Position numbers and translations under genes: made by a program. From Roseiarcus sp963748545 (lineage in GTDB: Bacteria > Pseudomonadota > Alphaproteobacteria > Rhizobiales > Beijerinckiaceae), in the NCBI GenBank assembly GCA_963748545.1, contig CAVVJO010000031.1, forward strand, positions 124,001-188,000: a stretch of 64,000 bases of DNA, in the 5' to 3' direction. Positions 9,739 through 19,074 of the stretch are shown here, one piece after another. Position 1 is the first letter of the stretch. Each line of letters opens with the position of its first letter. Below the pieces are notes generated by a model. The model was not told where the DNA came from. It saw only the letters and a list, made by a program, of their open reading frames with translations, and did not search any database.

Positions 9739-10736
9739 CCGAGGCGGTTCACGAAGCGCCGGCCGCGACGACGCGCCGCCGGATCAACTTCGGCGCGGTT
9801 GCGCCGTTCATCGCGCTCGGCCTCATCTGCGTCCTCGGCGCCTTCGCCAACGCCCGCTTCCTCAGCCTCGACAACCTCACCAACGTGCTGGCGCGCTCCA
9901 CCTTCATCGCCACGATCGCGGTGGGACAGACGCTGGTCATCACCGGCGGCGGGCTCGATCTGTCGGTCGGGGCGATGGCCGCCTTCGTGGCGGGCCTCGA
10001 AATCCTGTTCCTCAATTCCGGCTTGATCGAGAACGCCACGCTCCTGATCGTGTCGGCGATGGCGCTGTCGCTCGCGGTCGGCGCGCTCTGCGGGCTGTTC
10101 AACGGGGTCACCACTACGCTCGGCAAGATCGAGCCGTTCATCGTGACGCTCGGCACGATGGGCATTTTCCGCTCGCTGCTCACCTGGCTCGCGCAGGGCG
10201 GCTCGATCACCATCCGCAATAGCGATGTCCGCGCCGCCTACCGTCAGGTCTATTTCGGCGACCTGTTGGGCGTGCCCTACCCGGTGTTGGTCATCCTCGG
10301 CGTCGCGATTGTTGGCGCGTTCATTCTCTACAGCACCGCCTACGGGCGCGACGTTCGCGCGGTCGGGTCGAACGAGGACGTCGCGCGCTATTCCGGCATT
10401 AGCGTCGGGCGCGTGCGCACCATCACCTATGTGCTGCAAGGTGTTTGCGTCGCGCTGGCGGTGGTCGTCTACGTGCCGCGGCTGAGTTCGGCGAGCGCGG
10501 CGACCGGGTTGGGCTGGGAGCTGATGGCGATCACCGCCGTCGTCGTCGGCGGCACGCGCCTCAAAGGCGGCGTCGGTCGCGTCTGGGGGACGATCGCCGG
10601 CGCGCTCATCCTCGAAGTCATCGGCAACATCATGCTCTTGTCGAATGTGGTCAGTGAATACCTTATCGGCGCGGTTCAGGGCGCCATCATCATCATCGCG
10701 ATGTTGGCGCAGCGCGGAATGTCTCGCAGCCGATGA
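9735..10736 (+). CDS. Sugar/polyol ABC transporter permease (RbsC type)
   Basis: A 333-residue inner-membrane protein with eight to ten hydrophobic segments. It carries the RbsC-family motifs VGQTLVITGGGLDLSVGAM near residue 70 and TAVVVGGTRLKGGVGRVWGT near residue 270, the latter including the coupling region to the ATPase. The start overlaps the stop of the ATPase gene. The binding-protein gene follows 62 bases downstream. It forms the membrane channel of the same importer; specificity lies in the binding protein. Confidence 0.92.
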
Positions 10737-10798
10737 GGATAAACCGGGAGGTTGGGCGGGAGTCGCAACCTCTCAACACGAGTGGGAGAGGAAGAAGC

Positions 10799-11737
10799 AT
10801 GAAACGATTTCTGGCGGGCCTCGCGGTCATCGGCCTTCTGGCCGGCGCCGCCCAGGCGCAAACGACAAAGACGATCGCGGTTTCCATTCCGACCGCCGAT
10901 CACGGCTGGACCGGCGGCGTGGTGTTCCACGCGATGGAGGAAGCGAAGGCGCTCGAGAAACGATATCCCGGCCTGAAGGTGATCGTGAAGACGTCGCCCG
11001 ACCCGGCCGCGCAGGCGAACGCGCTCGAGGACCTGGAGACCCAGGGCATCGACGCGCTGGTCGTCCTCCCGCACGATCCGAACGTGCTGACCGATCCGAT
11101 CCGCAAGGTCAAGGACAAGGGGACGTTCGTGACTGTGGTCGATCGCATCGCCAGCGACCGGTCGATCTACGATCTCTACGTCGGCGGCGACAACCCCGGC
11201 CTCGGCGCCTCCGCCGCGGAATTCTTCAAGAAGGCCATGCCGAACGGCGGCGACATCGTCGTCATCCGCGGCCTGCCGATCCCGATCGACAAGATGCGCG
11301 TCGACGCCTTCAACGACGGGATCAAGGGCACCAAGATCAACGTCATCGACAGCCAATTCGGCAACTGGAGCCGCGACGACGCGTTCAAAGTGATGCAGGA
11401 CTTCCTGACCAAGCATCCCAAGATCGACGCCGCCTGGGTTCAGGACGACGACATGGCGGTCGGCGTGTTCGAGGCGATCGCCCAGGCCAAGCGCACCGAC
11501 ATCAAGTTTGTCGTCGCCGGCGCCGGCAGCAAGGAGATGGTCAAGCGCGTGATGGACGGCGACCCGACGATGCCGGTTGACGTGCTCTATTCGCCGACCA
11601 TGGTCGCCGTGGCGATGGACCTGACCGCGCTCGGGCTCGAGGATAAGATCCCGGTACGCGGCGATTACATCCTCAAGGCCTCGCTGATCACCAAGGAGAA
11701 CGCGAAGGACTTCTACTTCAAGGATTTGCCGTTCTAA
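10799..11737 (+). CDS. Periplasmic sugar-binding protein of the ABC transporter
   Basis: A 312-residue exported protein. The signal peptide (MKRFLAGLAVIGLLAGAAQA, cleavage after AQA) is followed by a type I periplasmic binding fold (IAVSIPTADHGWTGGVVF, GIDALVVLPHD, ADLTALGLEDKIPVRG-like C-terminal strands). The ATG at 10799 was chosen because it starts the signal peptide and follows GAGAGGAAG; the frame is open further upstream. It is the third gene of the transporter operon and ends at a strong terminator, so the operon probably stops here. Its ligand is likely a sugar or cyclitol, given the TIM-barrel isomerase and dehydrogenase genes downstream. Confidence 0.92.
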   Translation: MKRFLAGLAVIGLLAGAAQAQTTKTIAVSIPTADHGWTGGVVFHAMEEAKALEKRYPGLKVIVKTSPDPAAQANALEDLETQGIDALVVLPHDPNVLTDPIRKVKDKGTFVTVVDRIASDRSIYDLYVGGDNPGLGASAAEFFKKAMPNGGDIVVIRGLPIPIDKMRVDAFNDGIKGTKINVIDSQFGNWSRDDAFKVMQDFLTKHPKIDAAWVQDDDMAVGVFEAIAQAKRTDIKFVVAGAGSKEMVKRVMDGDPTMPVDVLYSPTMVAVAMDLTALGLEDKIPVRGDYILKASLITKENAKDFYFKDLPF

Positions 11738-11753
11738 TTGAAAGGCGTTTCGA

Positions 11754-11780
11754 GGGAAGCGCGGAGGCGCTTCCCTTTTT
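11754..11780 (+). terminator. Rho-independent terminator after the sugar transporter operon
   Basis: A nine-base-pair stem, GGGAAGCGC (11754-11762) with GCGCTTCCC (11767-11775), has a four-base loop and is followed directly by five T residues. It lies 17 bases after the binding-protein stop codon. Confidence 0.85.
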
Positions 11781-11810
11781 GTCACGAACGAGGGGCGATG
11801 AGCCCAGAGA

Positions 11811-11928
11811 CCTCATCCTGAGGAGCCCGCAAAACGGGCGTCTCGAAGGGTGATCCAGTGGGCGTTATCCGTTGGCGCTGGACCGTCCTTCGAGACGCCC
11901 GCCTCGGCGTCGCTCCTCAGGACGAGGT
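11811..11928. repeat. Long imperfect palindromic intergenic element
   Basis: The left arm begins CCTCATCCTGAGGAGC and runs to GTCTCGAAGG (11811-11849). The right arm mirrors it, from CCTTCGAGACGCC to CTCCTCAGGACGAGG (11886-11927). The CCTCATCCTGAGGAG / CTTCGAGACGC pair is a form of palindromic intergenic repeat that I know from many Hyphomicrobiales genomes. Only one copy was noticed in this window. It probably folds into a hairpin in RNA between the transporter operon and the isomerase gene. Confidence 0.6.
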
Positions 11929-11982
11929 TAGGTGTAGCGGTGAAGGCAAGCGCGCCACGCGCGCATGGGAGATGAGGACATC

Positions 11983-13041
11983 ATGGCTGGCATGGTCAAA
12001 GGCCCGGCGATTTTTCTGGCGCAATTCGCAGGCGACGCCGCGCCGTTCAATTCGTTCGCGTCGATCTGCGAATGGGCGGCGGGACTGGGCTACAAGGGCG
12101 TCCAGATTCCAAGCTGGGACGAGCGCCTATTCGATCTCGCGAAGGCAGCCTCATCGAAAGACTATTGCGAGGAGCTCATCGGGATCGCGAAGAGCCACGG
12201 CCTCGCGATCACCGAGCTGTCGACGCATTTGCAGGGTCAGCTGGTCGCGGTGAATCCGGCTTACGACGACGCCTTTGATGCGTTCGCGCCGAAGGAACTC
12301 CATGGGAAGCCGGCCGAGCGACAGAAATGGGCGGTCGAGCAGATGATGCTGGCGGCCAAGGCCTCGAAGCGCCTGGGGCTGAAGGCGCACGCGACCTTCT
12401 CCGGCGCGCTCGCTTGGCCCTACGTCTATCCGTGGCCGCAGCGCGCGCCGGGGCTAATCGAGACGGCGTTCGAAGAGCTGGCGAAGCGGTGGAAGCCGAT
12501 CCTCGACGCCTTCGACGACGCCGGCTGCGACGTCGCCTACGAGATCCATCCGGGCGAGGACATTTTCGACGGCGCCACTTTCGAGCGCTTCCTCGATCAA
12601 CTGAAAGGCCACAAGCGCTGCAACATCCTCTACGATCCCTCGCATTTTGTGCTGCAGCAGCTCGACTATCTCGACTACATCGACATCTACCACGAGCGGA
12701 TCAAGGCGTTTCACGTCAAGGACGCCGAGTTCAATCCGACCGGACGGCAGGGCGTCTATTCGGGCTACGCGCCTTGGATCGAGCGCGCTGGACGGTTCCG
12801 TTCGCTCGGCGACGGACAGGTCGACTTCGGCGCGATCTTTTCGAAGATGGCGCAATACGGCTATTCGTCGTGGGCGGTGCTCGAATGGGAGTGCTGCCTG
12901 AAACATCCGGAGGACGGCGCGCGCGAGGGCGCGGAGTTCATCAAGCAGCACATGATTCGGGTCACCGAGAAGGCGTTCGACGACTTCGCCGGGGGGGCGG
13001 TCGACAAGAAGCAGATCAAGCGCGCGCTCGGACTGAAGTGA
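11983..13041 (+). CDS. Sugar phosphate isomerase/epimerase-like TIM-barrel protein
   Basis: A 352-residue protein of the xylose-isomerase-like TIM-barrel superfamily (COG1082). Candidate metal ligands are visible in order: the glutamate and histidine of YEIHPGED (near residue 188), the Asp and His of YDPSHF, the His of AFHVKDAEF, and the glutamate of VLEWEC. These proteins isomerise or epimerise keto sugars and inosose-type compounds. The ATG at 11983 follows GAGG closely; an ATG at 11965 is in frame, giving six more residues. It is followed 14 bases later by a Gfo/Idh/MocA dehydrogenase, a pairing common in inositol and uncommon-sugar catabolism, and probably works on the compound imported by the upstream ABC system. 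Confidence 0.85.
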   Translation: MAGMVKGPAIFLAQFAGDAAPFNSFASICEWAAGLGYKGVQIPSWDERLFDLAKAASSKDYCEELIGIAKSHGLAITELSTHLQGQLVAVNPAYDDAFDAFAPKELHGKPAERQKWAVEQMMLAAKASKRLGLKAHATFSGALAWPYVYPWPQRAPGLIETAFEELAKRWKPILDAFDDAGCDVAYEIHPGEDIFDGATFERFLDQLKGHKRCNILYDPSHFVLQQLDYLDYIDIYHERIKAFHVKDAEFNPTGRQGVYSGYAPWIERAGRFRSLGDGQVDFGAIFSKMAQYGYSSWAVLEWECCLKHPEDGAREGAEFIKQHMIRVTEKAFDDFAGGAVDKKQIKRALGLK

Positions 13042-13055
13042 AGGGAGAATTCTTG

Positions 13056-14228
13056 ATGGCCATCGAAGGACGCAGCGACGCAAAGGCCGGCGGCAGGATC
13101 CGGCTCGGCATGGTGGGCGGCGGGGAGGGCGCCTTCATCGGCGCGGTTCATCGCATAGCCTCGCGCATCGACGACCAATACGCGCTCGTCGCTGGCGCGC
13201 TGTCGTCGACGCCGGAGAAGGCGCGACGCTCGGGCGAAGCGCTCGGCCTCGACGCCGATCGCATCTATGACGACTACCAGGCGATGGCGAAGGCCGAGGC
13301 CAAGCGCCCCGACGGGATCGAGGTTGTCTCGATCGTCACGCCGAACCACATGCACGCCGGGCCGGCGATCGCCTTCCTTGAGGCGGGCATTTCCGTCATC
13401 TGCGATAAGCCCCTGACGGTGTCGCTGAGCGAGGCCAAGCGGATGAAGGCCGCGGTCGAGAAGTCCGGAAAAATCTTCGCGCTCACCCACAATTACACCG
13501 GCTATCCGCTGGTGCGGCGCATGCGCGAGATGGTCGAGCGCGGCGAACTCGGCGAGATCCGCCTGGTGCAGGTCGAATATCCGCAGGACTGGCTGACAGG
13601 CCCGACCGAGACGACCGGCAACAAGCAGGCCGAGTGGCGCACCGATCCGGCGCGCTCGGGCGCGGGCGGGGCGCTCGGCGACATCGGTACCCACGCCTTC
13701 AACCTCGCCGATTACGTGACCGGGCTGGAGCTGGAGGAGATTTCCGCCGACCTCACCTCATTCGGCAAGGGGCGGACGCTCGACGACAACGTCCAGCTCA
13801 TGCTGCGTTATACCAACGGAGCGCGGGGGGCCTTGTGGGCGAGCCAGGTCGCGGTCGGCAACGAGAATGGCGTGATGCTGCGCGTCTACGGAACCAAGGG
13901 AGGCCTCGTCTGGCGGCAGGAGAATCCGAACCAGGTGTTCTGGTCGCCATTCGAAAAACCGACCGAGATCATCACCCGCGGCGGCCCGGGTTCGGGGGAC
14001 GCGGCGGGGCGGGTGACTCGCGTTCCGCCGGGGCATCCGGAGGGCTATCTCGAGGGCTTCGCCAACATCTATTCCGAGGTGGCGGCGGCGATCAAAGCCG
14101 CGCGCGTGGGCGAGAAGCCGCCGAAAGGCGTCCACTTCCCGACCATCGACGACGGCGTCAAAGGCCTCGCCTTTATCGAGGCGGTGGTCAGGTCGTCCAA
14201 GGCCAACGGGAAATGGACGAAGCCGTAG
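13056..14228 (+). CDS. Gfo/Idh/MocA family oxidoreductase
   Basis: A 390-residue NAD(P)-dependent dehydrogenase. The Rossmann motif GMVGGGEGAFIG lies near residues 16-27, the EKP-like motif reads CDKPLTVSLSEAK near residue 112, and GGALGDIGTHAFNLADY near residues 205-221 holds the catalytic-region histidine. The C-terminal domain is the usual mixed sheet. Family members oxidise inositols, sugars or amino sugars. The ATG at 13056 follows AAGGGAG. It is co-transcribed with the TIM-barrel protein. Many close homologues are annotated only as oxidoreductases, so the substrate is open. Confidence 0.9.
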   Translation: MAIEGRSDAKAGGRIRLGMVGGGEGAFIGAVHRIASRIDDQYALVAGALSSTPEKARRSGEALGLDADRIYDDYQAMAKAEAKRPDGIEVVSIVTPNHMHAGPAIAFLEAGISVICDKPLTVSLSEAKRMKAAVEKSGKIFALTHNYTGYPLVRRMREMVERGELGEIRLVQVEYPQDWLTGPTETTGNKQAEWRTDPARSGAGGALGDIGTHAFNLADYVTGLELEEISADLTSFGKGRTLDDNVQLMLRYTNGARGALWASQVAVGNENGVMLRVYGTKGGLVWRQENPNQVFWSPFEKPTEIITRGGPGSGDAAGRVTRVPPGHPEGYLEGFANIYSEVAAAIKAARVGEKPPKGVHFPTIDDGVKGLAFIEAVVRSSKANGKWTKP

Positions 14229-14245
14229 ACGGCGCGCCTGAGCCT

Positions 14246-15805
14246 TCAGCGGGGCGCCGCTCGTCCGGCCAAGGCGCGACGGTAGCCGGCAAGCCCTAGG
14301 ACGCCGGCCGCGAGCAGCGCCCATGTCGACGGTTCCGGAACGGGCGCGCCCTCGTTCAAACCCGAGCCGTCAGCCAGGACCGTCAGCGTCAGGGTCGTAT
14401 TCGAGTTGAGCGCCGCGAGCGGGCTGGTTAACCGGTCGGTGAAGGGAAAGCCGTAGGAGTTGGTCACCGGATCGCTGCTGTTGTTCAGGTAGCCGGCGTA
14501 CTCATTGTAGAAAGGCTCGTTGGGGTCCGGCTGCGCCGCGGCGTAGGCGTCGCTCAAGGGTAGGGGCTTGGGTCCTCGGCCATCGGGTTGATTGCCGTAC
14601 CAGGTCCACGACGGCGAGTTGCCGATCGTCTGTTCCGGGTCGTTGGGGTTTGCTTCCCCGCTGCCGATGAAGCCGAAGTTCAGCCCCGAGAAATAGTCCC
14701 CGGTCGCCTTTTCCACGACATGATTATCGTCGCTGCATTCCGGACAGAGAGTCACGACTGGGGGGAGCCCTTCCCCGGGCGGGACGGTGGTGAAATTCGC
14801 CCCGTAGATGCCGTAGCTGGTCAGATACTTGGCTGCGACGACGAATGTCAGGTCCTTTTGGGTCGTCGGGTCGTCGCCTATGGTGACGGTCCCGGTGAAG
14901 ACGAGATCGCCGGGATTGATCAAGAGCCCTTGGATCGTCTCCGGCTTGCTCCCGCTGTAGATGTAGGTGTCGAGCTTGTAGTTCTGGAAAGCGCCCCCTT
15001 GCGAAACTTGGCCGTTCGCGCCCTCGATGTCCGTATGGATCTGCTTGGTCTCGATCGAAGTGAGGTAGGGCGTCAGGTCCGGGTAGGGGCTCACGCCGCC
15101 GTTGGTGGAACTCGGCGCGATGACGCGCACGACCCCATTCAGCGCGCCGGTTGGCGTTTGGATGGTGACGTCGCTGTTTCCGTTGGGAACGATGGCGCCG
15201 AGGGGGTTGGCTGGCGTGTCCGTCGAGTAGTTCGCGAGCTTGCCGAGGTTCTGGAAGACCGCGGCGGTGTTGACGGCGCTGCTGTAGTTCCAGGTGAGCT
15301 TGTCCTTCTGGACCCCGCCCTTCGTCGTCACGAGTTGCATCGGGATGCCGAAGAAGTCGGTCGAGCTTAGATTGGCGCCGCCGCTTCCGCCGGCGTAGCT
15401 GATCTCGTACTTGTCCATTCTGGTATAGAAGTCCTTGAGCGTGGGATCGAGGTAGTTGGGCGAAGCGCCGCTGCCGGGGGTTACCGAGGCCAGAGGCGCG
15501 CCGAGCGAGACGAAAACTCGACCGCTGTCGTATTCCGTCACGTCGACGCCGGCGGCGAGCTGGGAGACGGAATAGCTCACGCCTTCCTGCACCGCCGTTT
15601 GGGCGCCGCCAAAGGTTGCCGAGAGCGCGCCACCCGTGAAGGTGATGTACGTGGTCGTCGGGTCATAGGGGCCGGCGTTGAAGTCGAGCATCAGGTCGGC
15701 CGCCGCGGGCGTCGTGGCGACGGCGGCGCCGGCCAGAAGCGTCGTCGCCAGCAGCGAGCGCCGCGCGTGCGGGGCGGAGAGCGTTTTCGTTCGGATCGGG
15801 CGCAT
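14246..15805 (-). CDS. Exported PEP-CTERM sorting domain protein
   Basis: A 519-residue secreted protein. A signal peptide occupies residues 1-36 (basic start, hydrophobic LLATTLLAGAAVA, cleavage after AAA). The extreme C-terminus carries a PEP-CTERM tripartite sorting tail: VPEPSTWALL, a hydrophobic segment (AAGVLGLAG) and a basic YRRALAGRAAPR. Such tails are processed by exosortase (EpsH/XrtA) and often decorate exopolysaccharide-associated proteins. The middle is rich in Ser, Thr, Gly and Asn, with a CPECSDD pair of cysteines, and shows no domain I recognise. The ATG at 15805 with AGG upstream was chosen because it places the signal peptide correctly. It is divergent from a LuxR-type regulator. 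No exosortase gene is present in the window. Confidence 0.8.
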   Translation of the reverse strand: MRPIRTKTLSAPHARRSLLATTLLAGAAVATTPAAADLMLDFNAGPYDPTTTYITFTGGALSATFGGAQTAVQEGVSYSVSQLAAGVDVTEYDSGRVFVSLGAPLASVTPGSGASPNYLDPTLKDFYTRMDKYEISYAGGSGGANLSSTDFFGIPMQLVTTKGGVQKDKLTWNYSSAVNTAAVFQNLGKLANYSTDTPANPLGAIVPNGNSDVTIQTPTGALNGVVRVIAPSSTNGGVSPYPDLTPYLTSIETKQIHTDIEGANGQVSQGGAFQNYKLDTYIYSGSKPETIQGLLINPGDLVFTGTVTIGDDPTTQKDLTFVVAAKYLTSYGIYGANFTTVPPGEGLPPVVTLCPECSDDNHVVEKATGDYFSGLNFGFIGSGEANPNDPEQTIGNSPSWTWYGNQPDGRGPKPLPLSDAYAAAQPDPNEPFYNEYAGYLNNSSDPVTNSYGFPFTDRLTSPLAALNSNTTLTLTVLADGSGLNEGAPVPEPSTWALLAAGVLGLAGYRRALAGRAAPR

Positions 15806-16027
15806 GGGAAACCTCGCGATGCGGCGGCTTTGGATCGAAAAAATCAACGCCAGCCCCATGCTGCTACGAGCGAGCCGCCTTGGGCTGTAGCGCCGGGACG
15901 TGACGCGGAGATTGCTGGCCGGCCGGCAGCGGGTCATCCTCACAACTGAGGACGACGTGCTAGAAAGCTCCGGACGGCGCGCGCCGTCGCGGCGGGGCGC
16001 GCGGAATCAACCAGTGGGAGTTGGGGA

Positions 16028-17216
16028 GTGGGCGGCGCGGCCGATCCCGAAAAAGAGCTCGCGGATTGCGTCGGCGCCGTTTACGAGGCGGCCGGAGGCG
16101 GCGGCGACTGGCTTGACGTCGGACGCCGGCTGCGCCGCCTGCTGGACGCGCGTAGCGCGACGCTTCTGTTGGAGGACGGATCTCGGCCGGCTCGCAACGT
16201 TCTGGCGACGGCCGACCCTGCCGACGCGGCCTATTCCGCGTATTTTCATCCGCTCAACCCCTATGTCCGGAAAGCGACGCGTGACTTCGCCCAGGCGCGC
16301 GGTCTTCATCTCGGGCGCGCGAAGGTCGGGGCGGACCTCGTGTCCGACGCCGAGTTCCTGCGCAGCGAGTACTATGTCGACTTCGCGCGTCGCTACGAGC
16401 GACGTCATATGATGGGCGGCGTGCTGGGCGTTTCGAACATTGCGCCGATCGCCCTCTATCGCGGCGAGGGCGGCGATCCGTTCGGCGAACACGAAGTCCG
16501 CCTGCTCGAATTGCTTTTGCCCCATATTCAGCGCGCTCTCGAGCTGCGTGCGAGAACTCGGCCGCCACATCGAGGCTGAGGCGTTGACGCGCGCGGCCCT
16601 CGACGCTCTTCCTGCGGCCGTCGTCGTCGTCGACGCCGGATTGACCATCCGCTTCGCCAATCGCAGCGCCCGGACGCATTTTTCGGCGCGGCGCGGCGCG
16701 CTTTATTGCCAGCGAACCGGGCCGAACGCGGGGGCGCCCATCGCACTCGTCGCGCGCTCGCGAGAGGACGCCGCGACCTTGCGCCGGCTTGTCGCCGCGG
16801 CGGTTTCGGGCGGCTCGGGCGGCGCGATGCGGGTCGTAGGCGAGAACGGCGGGAGCGCCGGGCTGTCGGTGTCGCCCACGCCCCCGGGCCTCGCCGGCGA
16901 TGGGGCTCCGGCTCCGGCGGAGCGGACGGCGATGATTGCGATACGCCCGCTGCAGCGTCAGCCGTCGCTCTCGCCCGAGACGCTTTGCGACCTGTTTGGC
17001 TTCAGCAGAGCCGAGTCCGAAGTGGCGCTTGCGCTGGCGGGCGGCGCGAGCGCTATCGACGTCGCGGGTCAGCGCAAGGTCTCGCTGGTCACGGTCCGCA
17101 GCCAGATCCGCGCCATTCTCGGCAAGTCCGAAAGCGAAAACCTGCGCGACTTCGAACGTTCGCTGGCGACGCTGGCGACGTTCCTGCCCGCCGCCGGGGC
17201 GTCGCCGGCCGAGTGA
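16028..17216 (+). CDS. LuxR-type HTH transcriptional regulator, frame broken near 16552
   Basis: The N-terminal half (about 175 residues) resembles a sensor domain of the LuxR-regulator group (ADCVGAVYEAAGGGGDWLD). The second half, in another frame, has a PAS-like segment (ALPAAVVVVDAGLTIRFANRSA) and a C-terminal LuxR helix-turn-helix (FGFSRAESEVALALAGGAS and VTVRSQIRAILGKSE). Removing one G at 16552 joins them as a protein of 395 residues. The first frame otherwise stops at 16577-16579. The start is a GTG at 16028 after a G-rich ribosome binding sequence. It is divergent from the PEP-CTERM protein and may regulate it. With several similar one-base breaks in the window I treat it as intact. 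Confidence 0.7.
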
Positions 17217-17231
17217 ACGGACCGGGGCGGC

Positions 17232-17348
17232 TCAAGCGATCTCGGTCGACAGGCGCGCGCGGCGCGCGTGCCTCCGCCTTCCGCGTCCGAGGGCGAGGGC
17301 GGGCAGTCCGAGGCCGAACAGCGCCCAGGTCGAGGGCTGGTTCGTCAT
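17232..17348 (-). CDS. Orphan 38-residue PEP-CTERM-like mini-protein
   Basis: The frame begins ATG at 17348, with a TAG two codons upstream and AAGGA about ten bases before the start, and ends at TGA. The protein is NQPSTWAL, a hydrophobic stretch (FGLGLPALALG) and an Arg-rich end (RGRRRHARRARL), the same three-part layout as the C-terminal tail of the PEP-CTERM protein 1.4 kb away. It lacks a signal peptide or any body. It may be the relic of a larger PEP-CTERM gene, or a real minimal sorting-tail peptide. The rest of 17217-17674 shows nothing else convincing. Confidence 0.45.
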   Translation of the reverse strand: MTNQPSTWALFGLGLPALALGRGRRRHARRARLSTEIA

Positions 17349-17674
17349 CGTCTATGGTCCTTGCATGAACTTGCGCCTCCCGGGGGCGGCGCCTGGCGCG
17401 AATGGGGCTGTCTAAGGCGAGCGCTCGGCTTGAGCGACCGATTCGGGCGCCCACCCAACGACAGAGCGGAGGGCGCCGGCCCTGTGAGCCTGCCGCATCC
17501 AGTTCTGAAGACGCTCGCCTCGCGATGGAGAGCGAGAGAGGGTCCGCGCGGCTTTGCGCTTTTCAGCCAGTTTTTGCCTGTCGCGCTCGGAAAGGGCGCG
17601 GGCCTCTCCTGCATGTCCGAACAGTCGTGCTAGTCTGGCTCGATCGAAACCGCGAACCCAAGGAATGAGGCGGG

Positions 17675-18661
17675 ATGCAATCGAGAGTGTTCGGCAAGAC
17701 CGGCCGCAGCGTCGGGGAGATCGGCTTCGGCGCCTGGGCGATCGGAGGAAGCTGGGGCGAGGTGGAGGAGAGCGACGCGGTCGCGGCCCTCAACGCCGCG
17801 CTCGACGCCGGCGTCACCTTCATCGACACCGCCGACGTCTACGGCGACGGCCGCTCCGAGCGGATCGTGGCCAAGGTCCTGAAGGGGCGGCGGAGCGCCG
17901 ACGTCTTCGTCGCGACCAAGGCCGGCCGGCGCCTGCCGCAGCAGACCGTCGCCGGCTACACCTATGAGAATCTCAGCGGCTGGATCGACCGGAGCTTGAA
18001 GAACCTCGAGGTCGAGACGCTCGACCTCGTCCAGCTCCACTGTCCGCCGACCGACCTCTATTATCACCCCGAGGCGTTCGACGCGCTCGACCGAATCAAG
18101 GCCGAGGGCAAGATCCGCGACTACGGGGTCAGCGTCGAGCGGATCGAGGAGGCGCTGAAGGCGATCGAGTATCCGGGCGTGGTGAGCGTCCAGATCATCT
18201 TCAACGTCTTCAGGCAGCGGCCCGCGGGTCTGTTCTTCGAAGCCGCGAAGGCGCGGCAGATCGCGGTGATTCCGCGCGTCCCGCTGGCGAGCGGCCTGCT
18301 CACCGGCAAGCTGAAGGCCGACTTCGCCTTCGCCGACAGCGACCACCGCAAGTTCAACCGCCATGGCGAGGCCTTCGATGTCGGCGAGACGTTTTCAGGC
18401 GTGCCCTATGAGGTCGGGCTCAACGCGGTCGAGCGCATTCGGCGGTTGGTCCGCGGCGACGCAACCATGGCGCAGTTGGCGTTGCGGTGGATCCTGATGT
18501 TCGACGCGGTGACGGTGGTGATCCCCGGGGCAAAATCCGCAGCCCAGGCGCGCGCCAACGCCGAGGCGGCCGCTCTGCCGCCCCTCTCCGACGCCGACAT
18601 GGCGACGCTGAAAGCGATCTACGACGAGGACATCAAGCCCCACGTCCACCAGAGGTGGTGA
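17675..18661 (+). CDS. Aldo/keto reductase
   Basis: A 328-residue TIM-barrel oxidoreductase. The catalytic tetrad is visible: Asp and Tyr in FIDTADVYG (residues 49-57), Lys in VATKAG (near residue 89) and His in LVQLHCPP (near residue 127). The C-terminal NADPH-binding segment reads VVIPGAKSAAQARANAEA. It reduces aldehydes or ketones with NADPH. The ATG follows GAGGCGG. It stands alone, with no operon partner. Family certain, substrate unknown. Confidence 0.92.
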   Translation: MQSRVFGKTGRSVGEIGFGAWAIGGSWGEVEESDAVAALNAALDAGVTFIDTADVYGDGRSERIVAKVLKGRRSADVFVATKAGRRLPQQTVAGYTYENLSGWIDRSLKNLEVETLDLVQLHCPPTDLYYHPEAFDALDRIKAEGKIRDYGVSVERIEEALKAIEYPGVVSVQIIFNVFRQRPAGLFFEAAKARQIAVIPRVPLASGLLTGKLKADFAFADSDHRKFNRHGEAFDVGETFSGVPYEVGLNAVERIRRLVRGDATMAQLALRWILMFDAVTVVIPGAKSAAQARANAEAAALPPLSDADMATLKAIYDEDIKPHVHQRW

Positions 18662-18773
18662 GAACGCACGGGCGGCCCTCGGCCCTTGCGACGGCCGCCG
18701 GCTTCACCATTGGGGAACTCTTTCGCGTTTGCACGGTTTGCTCTCTGTGAACTTCGCGCGCGGAGGAACGGCT

Positions 18774-19010
18774 TTGCACAGGATCCTGGTTGGCTTCGTC
18801 TGCGCCGCTTCTGCGCTCGCCGGTTCGCATCGCGCCGAGGCTGCAAGTTCTGTGGTCGGGCATAACCCGCCGGCGCAGACGGAGCCCGATCTGCTCGGCC
18901 CTCCCGACCCCTTCTCAGAGGTCGTTTTGCAGGTCGAGGATAATCCGGCCGCGCGGTCCGCGCGACTTGCGCCGCTCCGCCATGATCTGCGGCGACGCCG
19001 CCACGACTGA
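18774..19010 (+). CDS. Small putative exported protein, 78 residues
   Basis: A TTG start at 18774 has an excellent GGAGGA six bases upstream. The first 23 residues look like a signal peptide (LHRILVGFVCAASALAGSH, then RAEA|ASS). The mature part is short, proline-rich and ends in a run of arginines (LRRRRHD). No family is recognised. The frame is open further upstream to 18729 but without a better start. It lies between the aldo/keto reductase and the TetR gene. The C-terminal arginine run could also be read-through of a different frame, so treat it as tentative. Confidence 0.35.
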   Translation: MHRILVGFVCAASALAGSHRAEAASSVVGHNPPAQTEPDLLGPPDPFSEVVLQVEDNPAARSARLAPLRHDLRRRRHD

Positions 19011-19074
19011 CGCTGTGATTTTGGCTGGATTGGAGAAGCGGCGTCGGAGCGCGCGGGCGTTTCGGTCGCAGCCC

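Noticed and set aside
11754..11780. A riboswitch between the transporter and isomerase genes
   Set aside because: The simple stem with a T-run is a standard terminator, and no conserved aptamer shape is visible.
16028..17216. Calling the LuxR-like gene and other broken genes pseudogenes
   Set aside because: Each needs only one-base corrections, in a shared context, and the set includes rplS; error is likelier than decay.
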